Shown: in pieces, positions 1 through 5,541 of the stretch
Position numbering within the stretch: the first letter of the stretch is position 1
How the letters are laid out: each line of letters starts with the position of its first letter
Assembly: GCA_937901055.1 (NCBI GenBank)
Contig: CALCGO010000167.1
Location: forward strand, 1-5,541
Source of the DNA: an uncultured Rhodobacterales bacterium
Lineage (GTDB): Bacteria > Pseudomonadota > Alphaproteobacteria > Rhodobacterales > Rhodobacteraceae
Direction: 5' to 3'
Length of the DNA stretch: 5,541 nucleotides
Notes under the pieces: model-generated
The model's database searches: none
Seen by the model: the letters and a program-made list of their open reading frames with translations, nothing else
What the model was told of the DNA's origin: nothing
Program-made: the position numbers and the translations under genes

Positions 1-487
1 CCACACCACAACGCGCATCCCCCAATGCCGCATCGCAACTCGCCTGAAATGTACGCCCGATGGTCTGACCGAGTACATGGGCCAGCGAACGCATCTCGGC
101 CACGAAATGCAATCGTCCACGCCGGATCTGTCCAATGGCACCGCGCCGCAGGAGTGCTCGGCTCGAGGTGTCGGCCCAGTTCACGCGCCAGATTTCCACC
201 GTCGCATTATCCCAGCGGCCATCAAGAATGTCGGTCTCGGTGATGGTATCGGAGGTCAGAACGCCTTCAGCCTCCTGCGCATCGACAGAAAGATCGGAGC
301 CGGAACGGATTTCCGAGGCGGTGAAACCACTCTCCGGTTCAAAAATGGTGCCATCAAACGCCAGCGGCCGGTCATGATCCGTAAAACCGAATATTTCACC
401 ATCATTGCGAGTGAGACGCCAGCACCAGGCCAAGGTAGTTGTGCCGCTATCAAGATGGGATTGCAGGGATTGCGAAAATTGCTTCAT
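1..487 (-). CDS. DUF2163 / phiJL001 gp84-like phage tail hub protein, N-terminal part (cut by window edge)
   Basis: 162 codons are visible from the ATG at 487; the reading frame is still open at base 1, so the C-terminal part is missing. In related alphaproteobacterial phages and the R. capsulatus gene transfer agent (gp13) this family forms the hub at the tail tip. The protein reads as a typical member: an N-terminal 'LAWCWRLTRNDG' (residues 19-30), 'GFTDHDRPLAFDG' (34-46), 'SGFTASEIRSGSDLSVD' (53-69), 'RRGAIGQIRRG' (114-124), and 'CDAALGDARCGV' (151-162), which opens the BR0599-type C-terminal domain. The start is supported by GAGG 7 bases upstream (498-495) and by a 4-base ATGA overlap with the stop of the preceding gene, which suggests coupled translation. 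In the lambda gpL/phiJL001 gp84 family, cysteines of the C-terminal domain hold an iron-sulfur cluster; Cys151 and Cys160 are plausible members of that set, but the rest lies outside the window. Family assignment is from memory of conserved motifs. Confidence 0.9.
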   Translation of the reverse strand, partial: MKQFSQSLQSHLDSGTTTLAWCWRLTRNDGEIFGFTDHDRPLAFDGTIFEPESGFTASEIRSGSDLSVDAQEAEGVLTSDTITETDILDGRWDNATVEIWRVNWADTSSRALLRRGAIGQIRRGRLHFVAEMRSLAHVLGQTIGRTFQASCDAALGDARCGV

Positions 488-2127
488 CGACGAACCTCGA
501 TTAGGGGAATGGATGTGATGGAGCCGAGCCGCTCGAGATCATGGGTGACGTCGAGGCGATCGGTGTCAAAACGCACGGGCACGTCGAATTCGAAACCTGC
601 GGTGATGGCGGTGCCACCTGGCGGTGGAGCCGTGAACGTGACAAGGCCCGTGGTGGTTCCGGCAAGACCGCTCTCGCCATCCTCGGCTCCTGCTTTCATG
701 GCATTGCGCAGGGCCTGCATGGAGGTGAGCGGGGCCAAAGCAGCATGGGCCATCTCGCGGGAGGAAATTACCAGACCGTCGGCGGCGGCGCGCGCTTCCT
801 CGGCGCTGCTCGCCATGTCGTAATAGGCAGATCCGGCCATAATCGCGGCGTTGCCCAGCGCAAGCGTGGCACTGTCCATGCCCGGAATATTGGCAATTCC
901 TCGCGTCATTGCATGCAGAAAGTCCGTCCAGGTTTTCTGGATGTCTGCTAGCATAGTCAACCAACCCGCCTTGATCCGCGCCCAGACCGAGGACAGGGTC
1001 GCGCCGAGGGATTTCGCCCCGGTCTTAATGCGCTCCCACACTTCGATGGCCACATCTTTTAGCAAGCGCATGGCCTCGCCAAAGCCGCCAGCGCCTTTGA
1101 CAAGTTGCCCGAACCAGTAGATCAGCTCGCCCGCCCCGATGATCAGTGCACCGATACCGGTGCGGATTAGCGCACCGCGTAAAACGCTGAGGGAAAGCGA
1201 CACGCCTTTGATGCCGAGCGCCGCTTTGGCCAGCGAGAGCACCAGCCGGCCGCCCAGCACGGTGGCGAAAGTGGCGGTAATGGTCGCAATCTCGCCGATG
1301 TGGTTGAACAGCCCCTTGATGGCGCGCCCGAGCGGTCCAGTGGTTTTGCCGATGGCCGCCATGGCGTTGGCCATTGCTTCGAGCGCCGGTGCAGCGGCGA
1401 CGGCCAGTTGGTTAGAAATTCCGCGCCACAACAGTCCCATACGTGAAAGCGCATCATTGGTGCGCTCGATCTGTGCAGCATCGCTTTCCGATACCGCCAC
1501 CCCGAAATCCTGCACATCCTGTGTGGCCTGACGCAAAGTTGCACTATCGATGCGGGTGAAAATCAACCCCGCGCGATCCCCGAAGATCTGCGAGGCAATA
1601 GCTGCCTGTTGTGCGCTCGGGATGAACTCGGCGATGGCATCCTGAATGGCTGAGATTTTGGCATCAACAGATAGCCCTTCCATATCCATCGCCGAAAGAT
1701 GCAACTGCTTCAGGGCATCTACTGCCGGACCGGTGCCGGCCGCAGCTTGAGATAACCGCTTGGTTAACTGGATCGTGGCTTGTTCGATTTCGCCCATGGA
1801 AACCCCGGCCAGATCGCCGGCGCGGTTCAAAACCTGCAGGCTTTCGGTGGTGGTGCGCAGGGATGCTGCCAGCTTGGCTTGCTCGTCGATGGTTTGCAGG
1901 CTGGAGCGCACCATCGAAACGCCCGCCGCAACAGCAGCCGCAGCCATAATACCGGCGGCAATTTTGGCCCGCCGCGCAAAACGGGCGAGGCGCGCATTGG
2001 CGATTTCCATCTCTCGCGAGGCCTTGCCAAAGCCGCGTTTTCCGGCCTCGCCAATACCTTCAAACTCGGCTTTGACCTGTTTTCCGCCCACCGCCGCAAG
2101 GCGCACGGAGACCCGTTTTTCAGCCAT
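484..2127 (-). CDS. Tail tape measure protein with a DUF2460 (distal tail protein) C-terminus: probable deletion fusion
   Basis: 547 residues. Tape measure proteins fill the tail tube during assembly and set its length. Residues 1-55 are charged and helical; 56-73 form a hydrophobic Ala/Met-rich segment; 85-260 read as an Ala-rich helical region; 275-345 are strongly hydrophobic with several membrane-like stretches ('GIGALIIGAGELIYWFG'); 350-485 are amphipathic helix. This order is typical of tape measures. From about residue 491 the character changes to beta-rich sequence: 'TGLVTFTAPPPGG' (493-505), 'GFEFDVPVRFDTDRLDV' (511-527), 'SIPLIEVRR' (539-547). I recognise this as the C-terminus of DUF2460, the distal tail protein (gp12 of the R. 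capsulatus gene transfer agent), normally a separate protein of about 200 residues. No DUF2460 gene lies between this gene and the DUF2163 gene, where one is expected, so an in-frame deletion joining both genes near 650-670 is the simplest explanation. No good ribosome binding site precedes the ATG, which overlaps the -1 chaperone frame (stop 2122-2120). Confidence 0.88.
   Translation of the reverse strand: MAEKRVSVRLAAVGGKQVKAEFEGIGEAGKRGFGKASREMEIANARLARFARRAKIAAGIMAAAAVAAGVSMVRSSLQTIDEQAKLAASLRTTTESLQVLNRAGDLAGVSMGEIEQATIQLTKRLSQAAAGTGPAVDALKQLHLSAMDMEGLSVDAKISAIQDAIAEFIPSAQQAAIASQIFGDRAGLIFTRIDSATLRQATQDVQDFGVAVSESDAAQIERTNDALSRMGLLWRGISNQLAVAAAPALEAMANAMAAIGKTTGPLGRAIKGLFNHIGEIATITATFATVLGGRLVLSLAKAALGIKGVSLSLSVLRGALIRTGIGALIIGAGELIYWFGQLVKGAGGFGEAMRLLKDVAIEVWERIKTGAKSLGATLSSVWARIKAGWLTMLADIQKTWTDFLHAMTRGIANIPGMDSATLALGNAAIMAGSAYYDMASSAEEARAAADGLVISSREMAHAALAPLTSMQALRNAMKAGAEDGESGLAGTTTGLVTFTAPPPGGTAITAGFEFDVPVRFDTDRLDVTHDLERLGSITSIPLIEVRR
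495..498 (-). promoter_or_regulatory. Ribosome binding site of the DUF2163 gene
   Basis: GAGG with 7-base spacing to ATG 487, lying inside the last codons of the DUF2460 part of the fusion gene. The 3' end of the old DUF2460 gene and its coupling to the next gene were thus kept after the presumed deletion. Confidence 0.65.
650..670 (-). other. Inferred junction between tape measure and DUF2460 sequence
   Basis: Around residues 487-493 of the protein ('GLAGTTT') the sequence passes from Ala-rich helical tape measure sequence ('MKAGAEDGESGLAG') to the beta-rich DUF2460 C-terminus ('TGLVTF...'). The reading frame is intact across the join. The exact breakpoint cannot be placed without an intact relative, and no repeat that could have mediated a deletion can be shown because the other copy would have been lost. 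Confidence 0.6.
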
Positions 2128-2787
2128 TGTTTTGATCCATCTGTTCGTTGATTTTGCGTACCATCACAGCCTCGATGGCAGGGAGGAGCTCGACAGTGGC
2201 CATGGGCGGAATGCCCAGAGCTGACCCGAGCGCCAAGGCTGCGCCCATGTCCCAGCCGATCACGCCACCGCTTGGGGCAACGCGAAGTTGACCACCGAGG
2301 CGGACAATCAGATCCCAGACCTGCCAGCCCTCATAGCTTTGCGGCTGGTTCAGGGTTTGAGGACAGTCTTCGCAGGTTTCTGGACAGGTTTGGCAATATC
2401 CGTCGCCCCCGCCGAAGACCCATTCGGCAAGGGCGACGAGACGTTTTTTTCCTGATCCAGCACCAGACCTTTGGCGACGTATTTTGTCTGGAAAGCTTCA
2501 AAGAGTGGCCAGACATCCAGCAGCGCCGATATACCCTCAGGGGTAGTTCGAATGACATTGCCGTCAGAGTCCCCGACACCCTCCCAGTCGAGCGTCGCGT
2601 TGCGTGCCAGCGCCTTGGCAAACACCAGAGCACTTTCCTCGTCTGTCGCCTCTTCGTCCAAAGCTGAAACAGACGGGTCATTGCGCGAGGCCACCATCAT
2701 GGCCGTGGTCAGCGGGTGTAAATGCAGGCGAACGCCGTGGCCGAGATCTAGCCATGCGGGTTCATTTGAAAGATCAAGTCGGATCAT
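2120..2787 (-). CDS. Tail assembly chaperone, long form made by -1 ribosomal frameshift (lambda GT-like)
   Basis: Predicted 222-residue product: 115 residues of the short chaperone frame (2787-2443), then a slip back by one base on A_AAA_AAC, re-reading base 2443 and continuing for 107 codons to TGA at 2122-2120. The extension begins 'RLVALAEWVFGGGDGYC', carries a C-x2-C-x3-C-x2-C cluster (fusion residues 132, 135, 139, 142), then Trp-rich 'EGWQVWDLIVRLGG', and ends 8 bases inside the tape measure gene. The first ATG, GTG or TTG in the extension is GTG at its codon 61, so separate initiation would give only a ~47-residue stub; this favours frameshifting. In siphoviruses such as lambda (gpG/gpGT), short and long chaperones made in a fixed ratio bind the tape measure and bring tube subunits to it; the gene position matches. 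The 14-bp-scale overlap of function is known from the family; the frameshift itself is inferred from sequence. Confidence 0.8.
2350..2787 (-). CDS. Tail assembly chaperone, short form (lambda G-like)
   Basis: 145 residues when read without frameshift. It lies between the tube and tape measure genes, the standard place of the tail assembly chaperone in siphovirus operons. It starts 'MIRLDLSNEPAWLDLGHG', with 'VRLHLHPLTTAMMVASR' (residues 19-35), an acidic stretch 'DEEATDEESALVF' (44-56) and 'LDVWPLFEAFQTKYV' (90-104). After residue 115 the chain becomes low-complexity, rich in Ser, Pro, Lys and Ala ('AKPVQKPAKTVLKP'), as expected where the DNA also codes for the -1 extension. The ATG at 2787 is chosen over the in-frame ATG at 2835 because GAGGA lies 5 bases upstream of it and because the longer version would run into the tube gene; the remaining prefix has no family-like sequence. 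The tube stop TGA forms the first part of TGAGGA, so termination and re-initiation are closely linked. Family call is from position and general look, not a clear motif. Confidence 0.82.
   Translation of the reverse strand: MIRLDLSNEPAWLDLGHGVRLHLHPLTTAMMVASRNDPSVSALDEEATDEESALVFAKALARNATLDWEGVGDSDGNVIRTTPEGISALLDVWPLFEAFQTKYVAKGLVLDQEKNVSSPLPNGSSAGATDIAKPVQKPAKTVLKP
2401..2438 (-). promoter_or_regulatory. Frameshift-stimulating hairpin downstream of the slippery site
   Basis: Reading the minus strand, the arm CGTCGCCCTTGCCGAA (2438-2423) pairs with TTCGGCGGGGGCGACG (2416-2401) along 16 uninterrupted base pairs: 14 Watson-Crick pairs and two central U-G wobbles, closing a six-base loop TGGGTC (2422-2417). 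It begins 4 bases after the slippery heptamer, close to the spacing of known stimulatory structures. It is too far inside coding sequence, and lacks a U-tract, to be a terminator. Confidence 0.85.
2443..2449 (-). promoter_or_regulatory. -1 frameshift slippery heptamer A_AAA_AAC
   Basis: In the chaperone frame the codons are GAA AAA AAC (Glu113-Lys114-Asn115), giving the canonical X_XXY_YYZ heptamer A_AAA_AAC in the right phase. After slippage the next codon is CGT at 2443-2441, and that frame is open for 107 codons. This heptamer is among the most efficient known -1 slippery sites in bacteria. Confidence 0.87.
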
Positions 2788-2792
2788 GTTGT

Positions 2793-2797
2793 TCCTC
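2793..2797 (-). promoter_or_regulatory. Ribosome binding site GAGGA that sets the chaperone start
   Basis: GAGGA lies 5 bases upstream of ATG 2787 and overlaps the tube gene's TGA (2798-2796). It decides between this start and the in-frame ATG at 2835. Confidence 0.8.
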
Positions 2798-3734
2798 AGT
2801 AGGTTGCGATATCGTTGACAAGGGTGACGGTGCACATCTGTCCGGCGGTGGCACCGTAAGCCGCCTGCCAGTCAAAGCTGGCCTGCACGCCTTGGGGCCC
2901 CTGAATTTCGACACGTGGGCGGGGCAGATAAACGGCGTGAGCGGTGAAGGTCAAACTCTCGCCACTGCCAAGATTGTAGGCGAACTCCAACTCGGCAGGA
3001 GTGCCGTCCATGGCCTGTGTCATCAGGACCTGATCTGCAAAGCGCACATCCATCTTGCCGGTCAGCGCCGCAATCGAAGGATCAGCCCCGTCAATACGCC
3101 CGTCCGAACGGATGGTTTCGATACGGTCGAGATTATTAGCGTATTGAATGTCGGCCGAAACGATGTTGCCGAGTGAAGTTCCATCGCGCTTGATCGACCC
3201 GTTGAAATGTCCGAACCGTTGCAGGTTCCAACCGGTGGGTGTTCCGGCGTCCGTAGAGATGGCAATCGTCTCGCCCTGCGCGATCAATTTTGCGGTGGCG
3301 GTCAACAACCCCGATCGCTGCATTTGCCACGAGATCTGGTCGAGCACACAGCCGGAATACATCGCAAAACGCGGCACTTCGGGCATGGCGGTTTCAATGG
3401 AGATGCTCGGCAAGGTCCAGTTGCCCGACGTGAATACATGCGTATAGGGCCCGGTGCCGGTGGTGACCGGATCCCCGAATGCCGCTGTCAGCCAGAAGCC
3501 GAAGGCCTCGGCGTCGATCGGCACCACGACGTCGCCATCCGCCGTCACCGCATCCTTGATCGGGGCCAGTGGATCGCGACCATACCCCAGAAGTTCCGAG
3601 CCCAGCAACGGTTGCTCCGCCCCCAGCGAGGTGCTGGCAAAGGGCATCTGCATGTAGCCGCTTAGCGGCGGGGTGCCATAAGTTGTCTCGAACGCAGCCG
3701 CCATCAGCGACCGCGCGCCTTGTGCGCGTGCCAT
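2796..3734 (-). CDS. Phage major tail tube protein
   Basis: 312 residues, about the usual length for the tube proteins of this phage group. Copies of this protein stack as rings to form the tail tube. It opens 'MARAQGARSLMAAAFETTYGTPP' in pieces typical of the family ('AAFETTYGTPP', residues 13-23), followed by 'GRDPLAPIKDAVTADGDVVV' (52-71), 'AFGFWLTAAFGDP' (77-89), 'GPYTHVFTSGNWTLPSISIE' (94-113) and 'RFAMYSGCVLDQISW' (121-135). The sequence is beta-rich throughout with no signal peptide or membrane segment, as for tube proteins. The start has AAGGA 7 bases upstream (3746-3742). The neighbours support the call: a terminator-like protein before it and the chaperone after it. It is close to the type catalogued as a tail tube protein of alphaproteobacterial prophages; the exact Pfam family was not checked. 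Confidence 0.88.
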   Translation of the reverse strand: MARAQGARSLMAAAFETTYGTPPLSGYMQMPFASTSLGAEQPLLGSELLGYGRDPLAPIKDAVTADGDVVVPIDAEAFGFWLTAAFGDPVTTGTGPYTHVFTSGNWTLPSISIETAMPEVPRFAMYSGCVLDQISWQMQRSGLLTATAKLIAQGETIAISTDAGTPTGWNLQRFGHFNGSIKRDGTSLGNIVSADIQYANNLDRIETIRSDGRIDGADPSIAALTGKMDVRFADQVLMTQAMDGTPAELEFAYNLGSGESLTFTAHAVYLPRPRVEIQGPQGVQASFDWQAAYGATAGQMCTVTLVNDIATY

Positions 3735-3741
3735 ATTGTTT

Positions 3742-3746
3742 TCCTT
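3742..3746 (-). promoter_or_regulatory. Ribosome binding site of the tail tube gene
   Basis: AAGGA with 7-base spacing to the ATG at 3734, sitting in the 60-base gap after the terminator-like gene. It is a strong site, fitting a tail protein needed in many copies. Confidence 0.65.
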
Positions 3747-3794
3747 TATGTTGTCGTGAGAGAGATAAGCCGATCGAGGGTCAGCCCACGGGGG

Positions 3795-4226
3795 TCATCC
3801 CAATGGATCGGCGGTAGTATAGGTCAGGATGATAGGGACGATGGCCGCTTTCAGCGCCTCCGCACCCTCAACCGGCAAATCGACCGGTTGCGGGGCTTCG
3901 GCTTCGACCCAGTCGCAGAGGCCGCCGATGGTGCGGTCGACCGTGATCGCGCTGGCCAACTTTATCAACAGCACATCAAACTCGGTGTCGCGGTCAGCCG
4001 GTGTTTTGCCTTGCACGATTACTTCAACTTCGGCGCTGTGCTCGTAGTGGTATTGCAGCGGTGAGAGGGTGACTTCCGGCGTGCCGGGATCACCGTCGCG
4101 CAGGATCAGCAGACCGCCAGCGGGTATACGTTCCGGCAGGATCGCGCCGCGCAGAATTGTTGCGTCGGGCACGGTTTTCAGTGCCGCAAGCAGGGCTTGC
4201 AGGATGGTTTCTCGGGGTGTGGGCAT
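3795..4226 (-). CDS. Tail terminator-like (gpU-like position) phage protein
   Basis: 143 residues. Its place just before the tube gene is that of the tail terminator, the ring protein that caps the finished tube and joins it to the head. Visible stretches are 'PRETILQALLAALKTVPDA' (residues 4-22), 'LPERIPAGGLLILRDGDPG' (30-48), 'EVTLSPLQYHYEHSAEVEV' (51-69), and a hydrophobic beta end 'AIVPIILTYTTADPLG'. The alternation of an N-terminal helix with beta strands fits the terminator fold. Relatives in Rhodobacteraceae prophages are, as I recall, often labelled 'acyl-CoA transferase', which the sequence does not support. An in-frame TAG lies four codons before the ATG, so this is the first possible start, yet no purine-rich ribosome binding site precedes it. 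The gene that normally precedes it, a head-tail connector, is not here; hipA is instead. Function is inferred mainly from position. Confidence 0.7.
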   Translation of the reverse strand: MPTPRETILQALLAALKTVPDATILRGAILPERIPAGGLLILRDGDPGTPEVTLSPLQYHYEHSAEVEVIVQGKTPADRDTEFDVLLIKLASAITVDRTIGGLCDWVEAEAPQPVDLPVEGAEALKAAIVPIILTYTTADPLG

Positions 4227-4312
4227 ATTGGTTAATCTAACTTGAAAATGAGTATGATGGTTTCATTTGCAAACGCTTCAACAAAGCACTTGTCGACGCA
4301 GGCAATATTTTT
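4227..4312. other. AT-rich gap between hipA and the tail operon
   Basis: These 86 bases separate two genes on the same strand and are clearly richer in A and T than either. I find no gene, no strong hairpin with a U-tract and no clear promoter. On the minus strand TTGAAG (4281-4276) and CATACT (4256-4251) are 19 bases apart, a poor promoter candidate. A weak inverted pair AACGCTT (4272-4278 region) and AAGCGTT (4316-4322) flanks the end of hipA but has a long loop. It is the likely boundary between the hipA cargo and phage sequence. Confidence 0.4.
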
Positions 4313-5541
4313 TCAAAGCGTTGGCGTTGGCGCAAAACCTTCGAATGCATAAGCGTTGAGGAACTGCCGACCAGCAAACGCCAGTTTTTCCACTTCAGGC
4401 AGTTCGGCCTCGTCACAAACCTCGCGCCAGTTACGGCAAATGATATCAACCGTCTGCAATATCATATCCCGTGCCTCTCCATCTTGCAGGTGGAATTTCT
4501 CCGCAGCGTGGAGGCAGCTCGCAAGGCGGGATCTACGGTCGCGGCCTGTGATATTGATTGCCTGATTGGCTTCATGTGCGGCGCGAACTTGCGGGGCAAT
4601 GTCGTATGCTGGCGTCAGCTCGAGCATATCACCACCCCAGAAAGCCGCGTGATTGCGGGCGTGATCGTCCGTGTTGCCAACGAGGACGTTGAAGATCAGG
4701 CGCAAAAATAACTCGTGCAGCGTTTCACGCGGATTGATGAAACGGGCGCGGATGTGGTCCGCCAACTCTGAATAAGAAGTGTGGTGGGCTGAAATCTCGC
4801 TTTCGCCAAAGATTGTGAGCGCCGAAACCATAGCGCGACGGGTCCAGTCGCCCTCGACTTGAACGCGATCAAATCGCTCTACAATTAGTGCGTCCTTTCC
4901 CAATGCCTGTACGAGCTCCACCGGCGCGACATTTATCCCGACACGTGCGGCCAGGCGCATAGCGATGAACTCGGCTTTGACCATGCTAATCACGTCGTTG
5001 CTGGCAGAAAACTTCACGATCAGTTTGCGGCCACCATCTTCAAGCAGTGCTTTCGGGCGTGCTCCACCGATTGAGCTGCCATGCAGGATCGCCTGCTCAA
5101 GCTGTTTCGGGACCGGTTTGCCTTCTTCGACATTTTGCGCAAATTCAGCCAGATGGTCGAGCGTGGTTTTTCCGCCGCCGCGCGGGATGTATTCTGTTGC
5201 GGATGCTTGAAAATCCAGGGCCCCGATGCGATCCGAACCGGATTCGAGCATGTAGACCAGATCGCTGAATTCCACATTATTTGCATCATCACCCTTTCTT
5301 CCAGTCAGGCGGTTTATAATTACCCTACGCCCCCAGCGGTCCGGCAATCCATCACGCAGACAGTTTGCCATATCAAGAGGTCCTAGTGGCGCCAATCGTC
5401 CGGATTTGAGAGGCAGTTCGGGCTGATAAAGAGAGATGGCATTTTCGCGCGCAAGATAAGAGCGTCCATAGGCAAAGTCATACCGGGTACCTTCTCTTGT
5501 TAGTCGGCCAGCGACTACCGGCGCCGTTTCTCCAGGCAACC
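4313..5541 (-). CDS. hipA: HipA-family serine/threonine kinase toxin, N-terminus outside the window
   Basis: 409 codons are visible; numbering here starts at TTG 5539-5537. HipA kinases phosphorylate a translation target (glutamyl-tRNA synthetase in E. coli) and stop growth, and are held in check by HipB. The N-terminal coupling domain spans about residues 1-105 and the kinase domain about 145-385. Matches to E. coli HipA: 'SIGGARPK' (156-163) with Ser156 at the place of the autophosphorylated Ser150; 'LIVKF' with Lys176 as the ATP-binding lysine; 'VERFDR' (220-225); catalytic loop 'GNTDDHARN' (288-296) with Asp291 and Asn296 for Asp309 and Asn314; and 'AYDIAP' (311-316) with Asp313 as the metal-binding Asp332. 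All key residues are present, so an active kinase is likely. The frame stays open to the window end and family members usually start some residues earlier ('...WLPGETAPVVAGRL'), so TTG is probably an internal leucine. No HipB-like gene is visible; it would be expected just upstream, outside the window. Sampled lines have lower GC (about 50-58%) than several tail-gene lines (about 70%). Confidence 0.93.
   Translation of the reverse strand, partial: LPGETAPVVAGRLTREGTRYDFAYGRSYLARENAISLYQPELPLKSGRLAPLGPLDMANCLRDGLPDRWGRRVIINRLTGRKGDDANNVEFSDLVYMLESGSDRIGALDFQASATEYIPRGGGKTTLDHLAEFAQNVEEGKPVPKQLEQAILHGSSIGGARPKALLEDGGRKLIVKFSASNDVISMVKAEFIAMRLAARVGINVAPVELVQALGKDALIVERFDRVQVEGDWTRRAMVSALTIFGESEISAHHTSYSELADHIRARFINPRETLHELFLRLIFNVLVGNTDDHARNHAAFWGGDMLELTPAYDIAPQVRAAHEANQAINITGRDRRSRLASCLHAAEKFHLQDGEARDMILQTVDIICRNWREVCDEAELPEVEKLAFAGRQFLNAYAFEGFAPTPTL

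Noticed and set aside
77..823. Plus-strand open frame of 248 codons
   Set aside because: It lies antisense to the DUF2163 gene and the end of the fusion gene, both with clear family motifs; its translation is Arg/Ser/Pro-rich with no recognisable domain and it spans a real gene boundary.
541..951. Plus-strand open frame of 136 codons, Gly/His/Arg-rich
   Set aside because: Antisense to the tape measure gene with composition expected of a mirror frame.
2443..2450. The run of seven A's as a sequencing error or disabling frameshift mutation
   Set aside because: The correct phase of the heptamer together with the 16-bp hairpin at proper distance and the chaperone context fits programmed frameshifting far better.
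2331..2681. Minus-strand open frame in the +1 phase of the chaperone gene
   Set aside because: Arg/Leu/Ser-rich translation without family-like features; the -1 phase, not +1, connects with the slippery site and the tape measure start.
2788..2835. Upstream in-frame ATG at 2835 as chaperone start
   Set aside because: It lies inside the tube gene, its 16-residue prefix looks random, and the ATG at 2787 has a strong ribosome binding site.
2604..3176. Plus-strand open frame of 190 codons
   Set aside because: Antisense to the chaperone and tube genes, no family-like sequence, and it crosses their junction; typical shadow in GC-rich DNA.
4251..4281. Minus-strand promoter TTGAAG / CATACT before the tail genes
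   Set aside because: Spacing of 19 bases and a poor -10 match; not convincing enough to annotate as a promoter.
5537..5539. TTG as the true start of hipA
   Set aside because: It is only two bases from the window edge, and HipA proteins usually have several more residues before this 'PGETAPVVAGRL' stretch; it is more likely an internal leucine codon.

Overview
The window is a piece of a siphovirus-type prophage tail operon. It is read entirely on the minus strand, so the genes run from right to left. A HipA-family kinase gene lies on the same strand directly upstream of the tail genes. The closest gene-order parallel I know is the tail module of the Rhodobacter capsulatus gene transfer agent and related prophages of Alphaproteobacteria. 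The DUF2163 (phiJL001 gp84-like) and DUF2460 sequences are typical of that group. An alphaproteobacterium, perhaps of the Rhodobacteraceae, is therefore the likely host; this is inference from protein families, not from a marker gene.

Layout in the order of transcription: hipA (5541-4313, its first few codons lie outside the window); an 86-base AT-rich gap; a tail-terminator-like protein (4226-3795); the major tail tube protein (3734-2796); a tail assembly chaperone (2787-2350) with a -1 extension running to 2120; a tape measure gene (2127-484) whose last ~57 codons belong to a different gene family; and the N-terminal part of a DUF2163 hub protein (487-1, cut by the window edge). From the tube gene onward the genes are tightly packed, with overlapping stop and start codons.

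Two points stand out. First, the chaperone gene carries a textbook -1 programmed frameshift signal: an in-frame A_AAA_AAC heptamer (2449-2443), then 4 bases later a 16-bp hairpin (2438-2401). The -1 frame stays open for 107 codons to the start of the tape measure gene and has no usual start codon of its own in its first 60 codons. This is the lambda G/GT arrangement. Second, the tape measure protein ends in what I recognise as the C-terminus of DUF2460, the distal tail protein. DUF2460 normally has its own gene between the tape measure and DUF2163, and that gene is absent here. The simplest reading is an in-frame deletion that joined the two genes, so the prophage may be a decaying remnant or may make an unusual tail tip.

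No RNA gene, CRISPR array, insertion sequence, attachment site or convincing plus-strand gene was seen. The long plus-strand open frames are antisense shadows of the tail genes.
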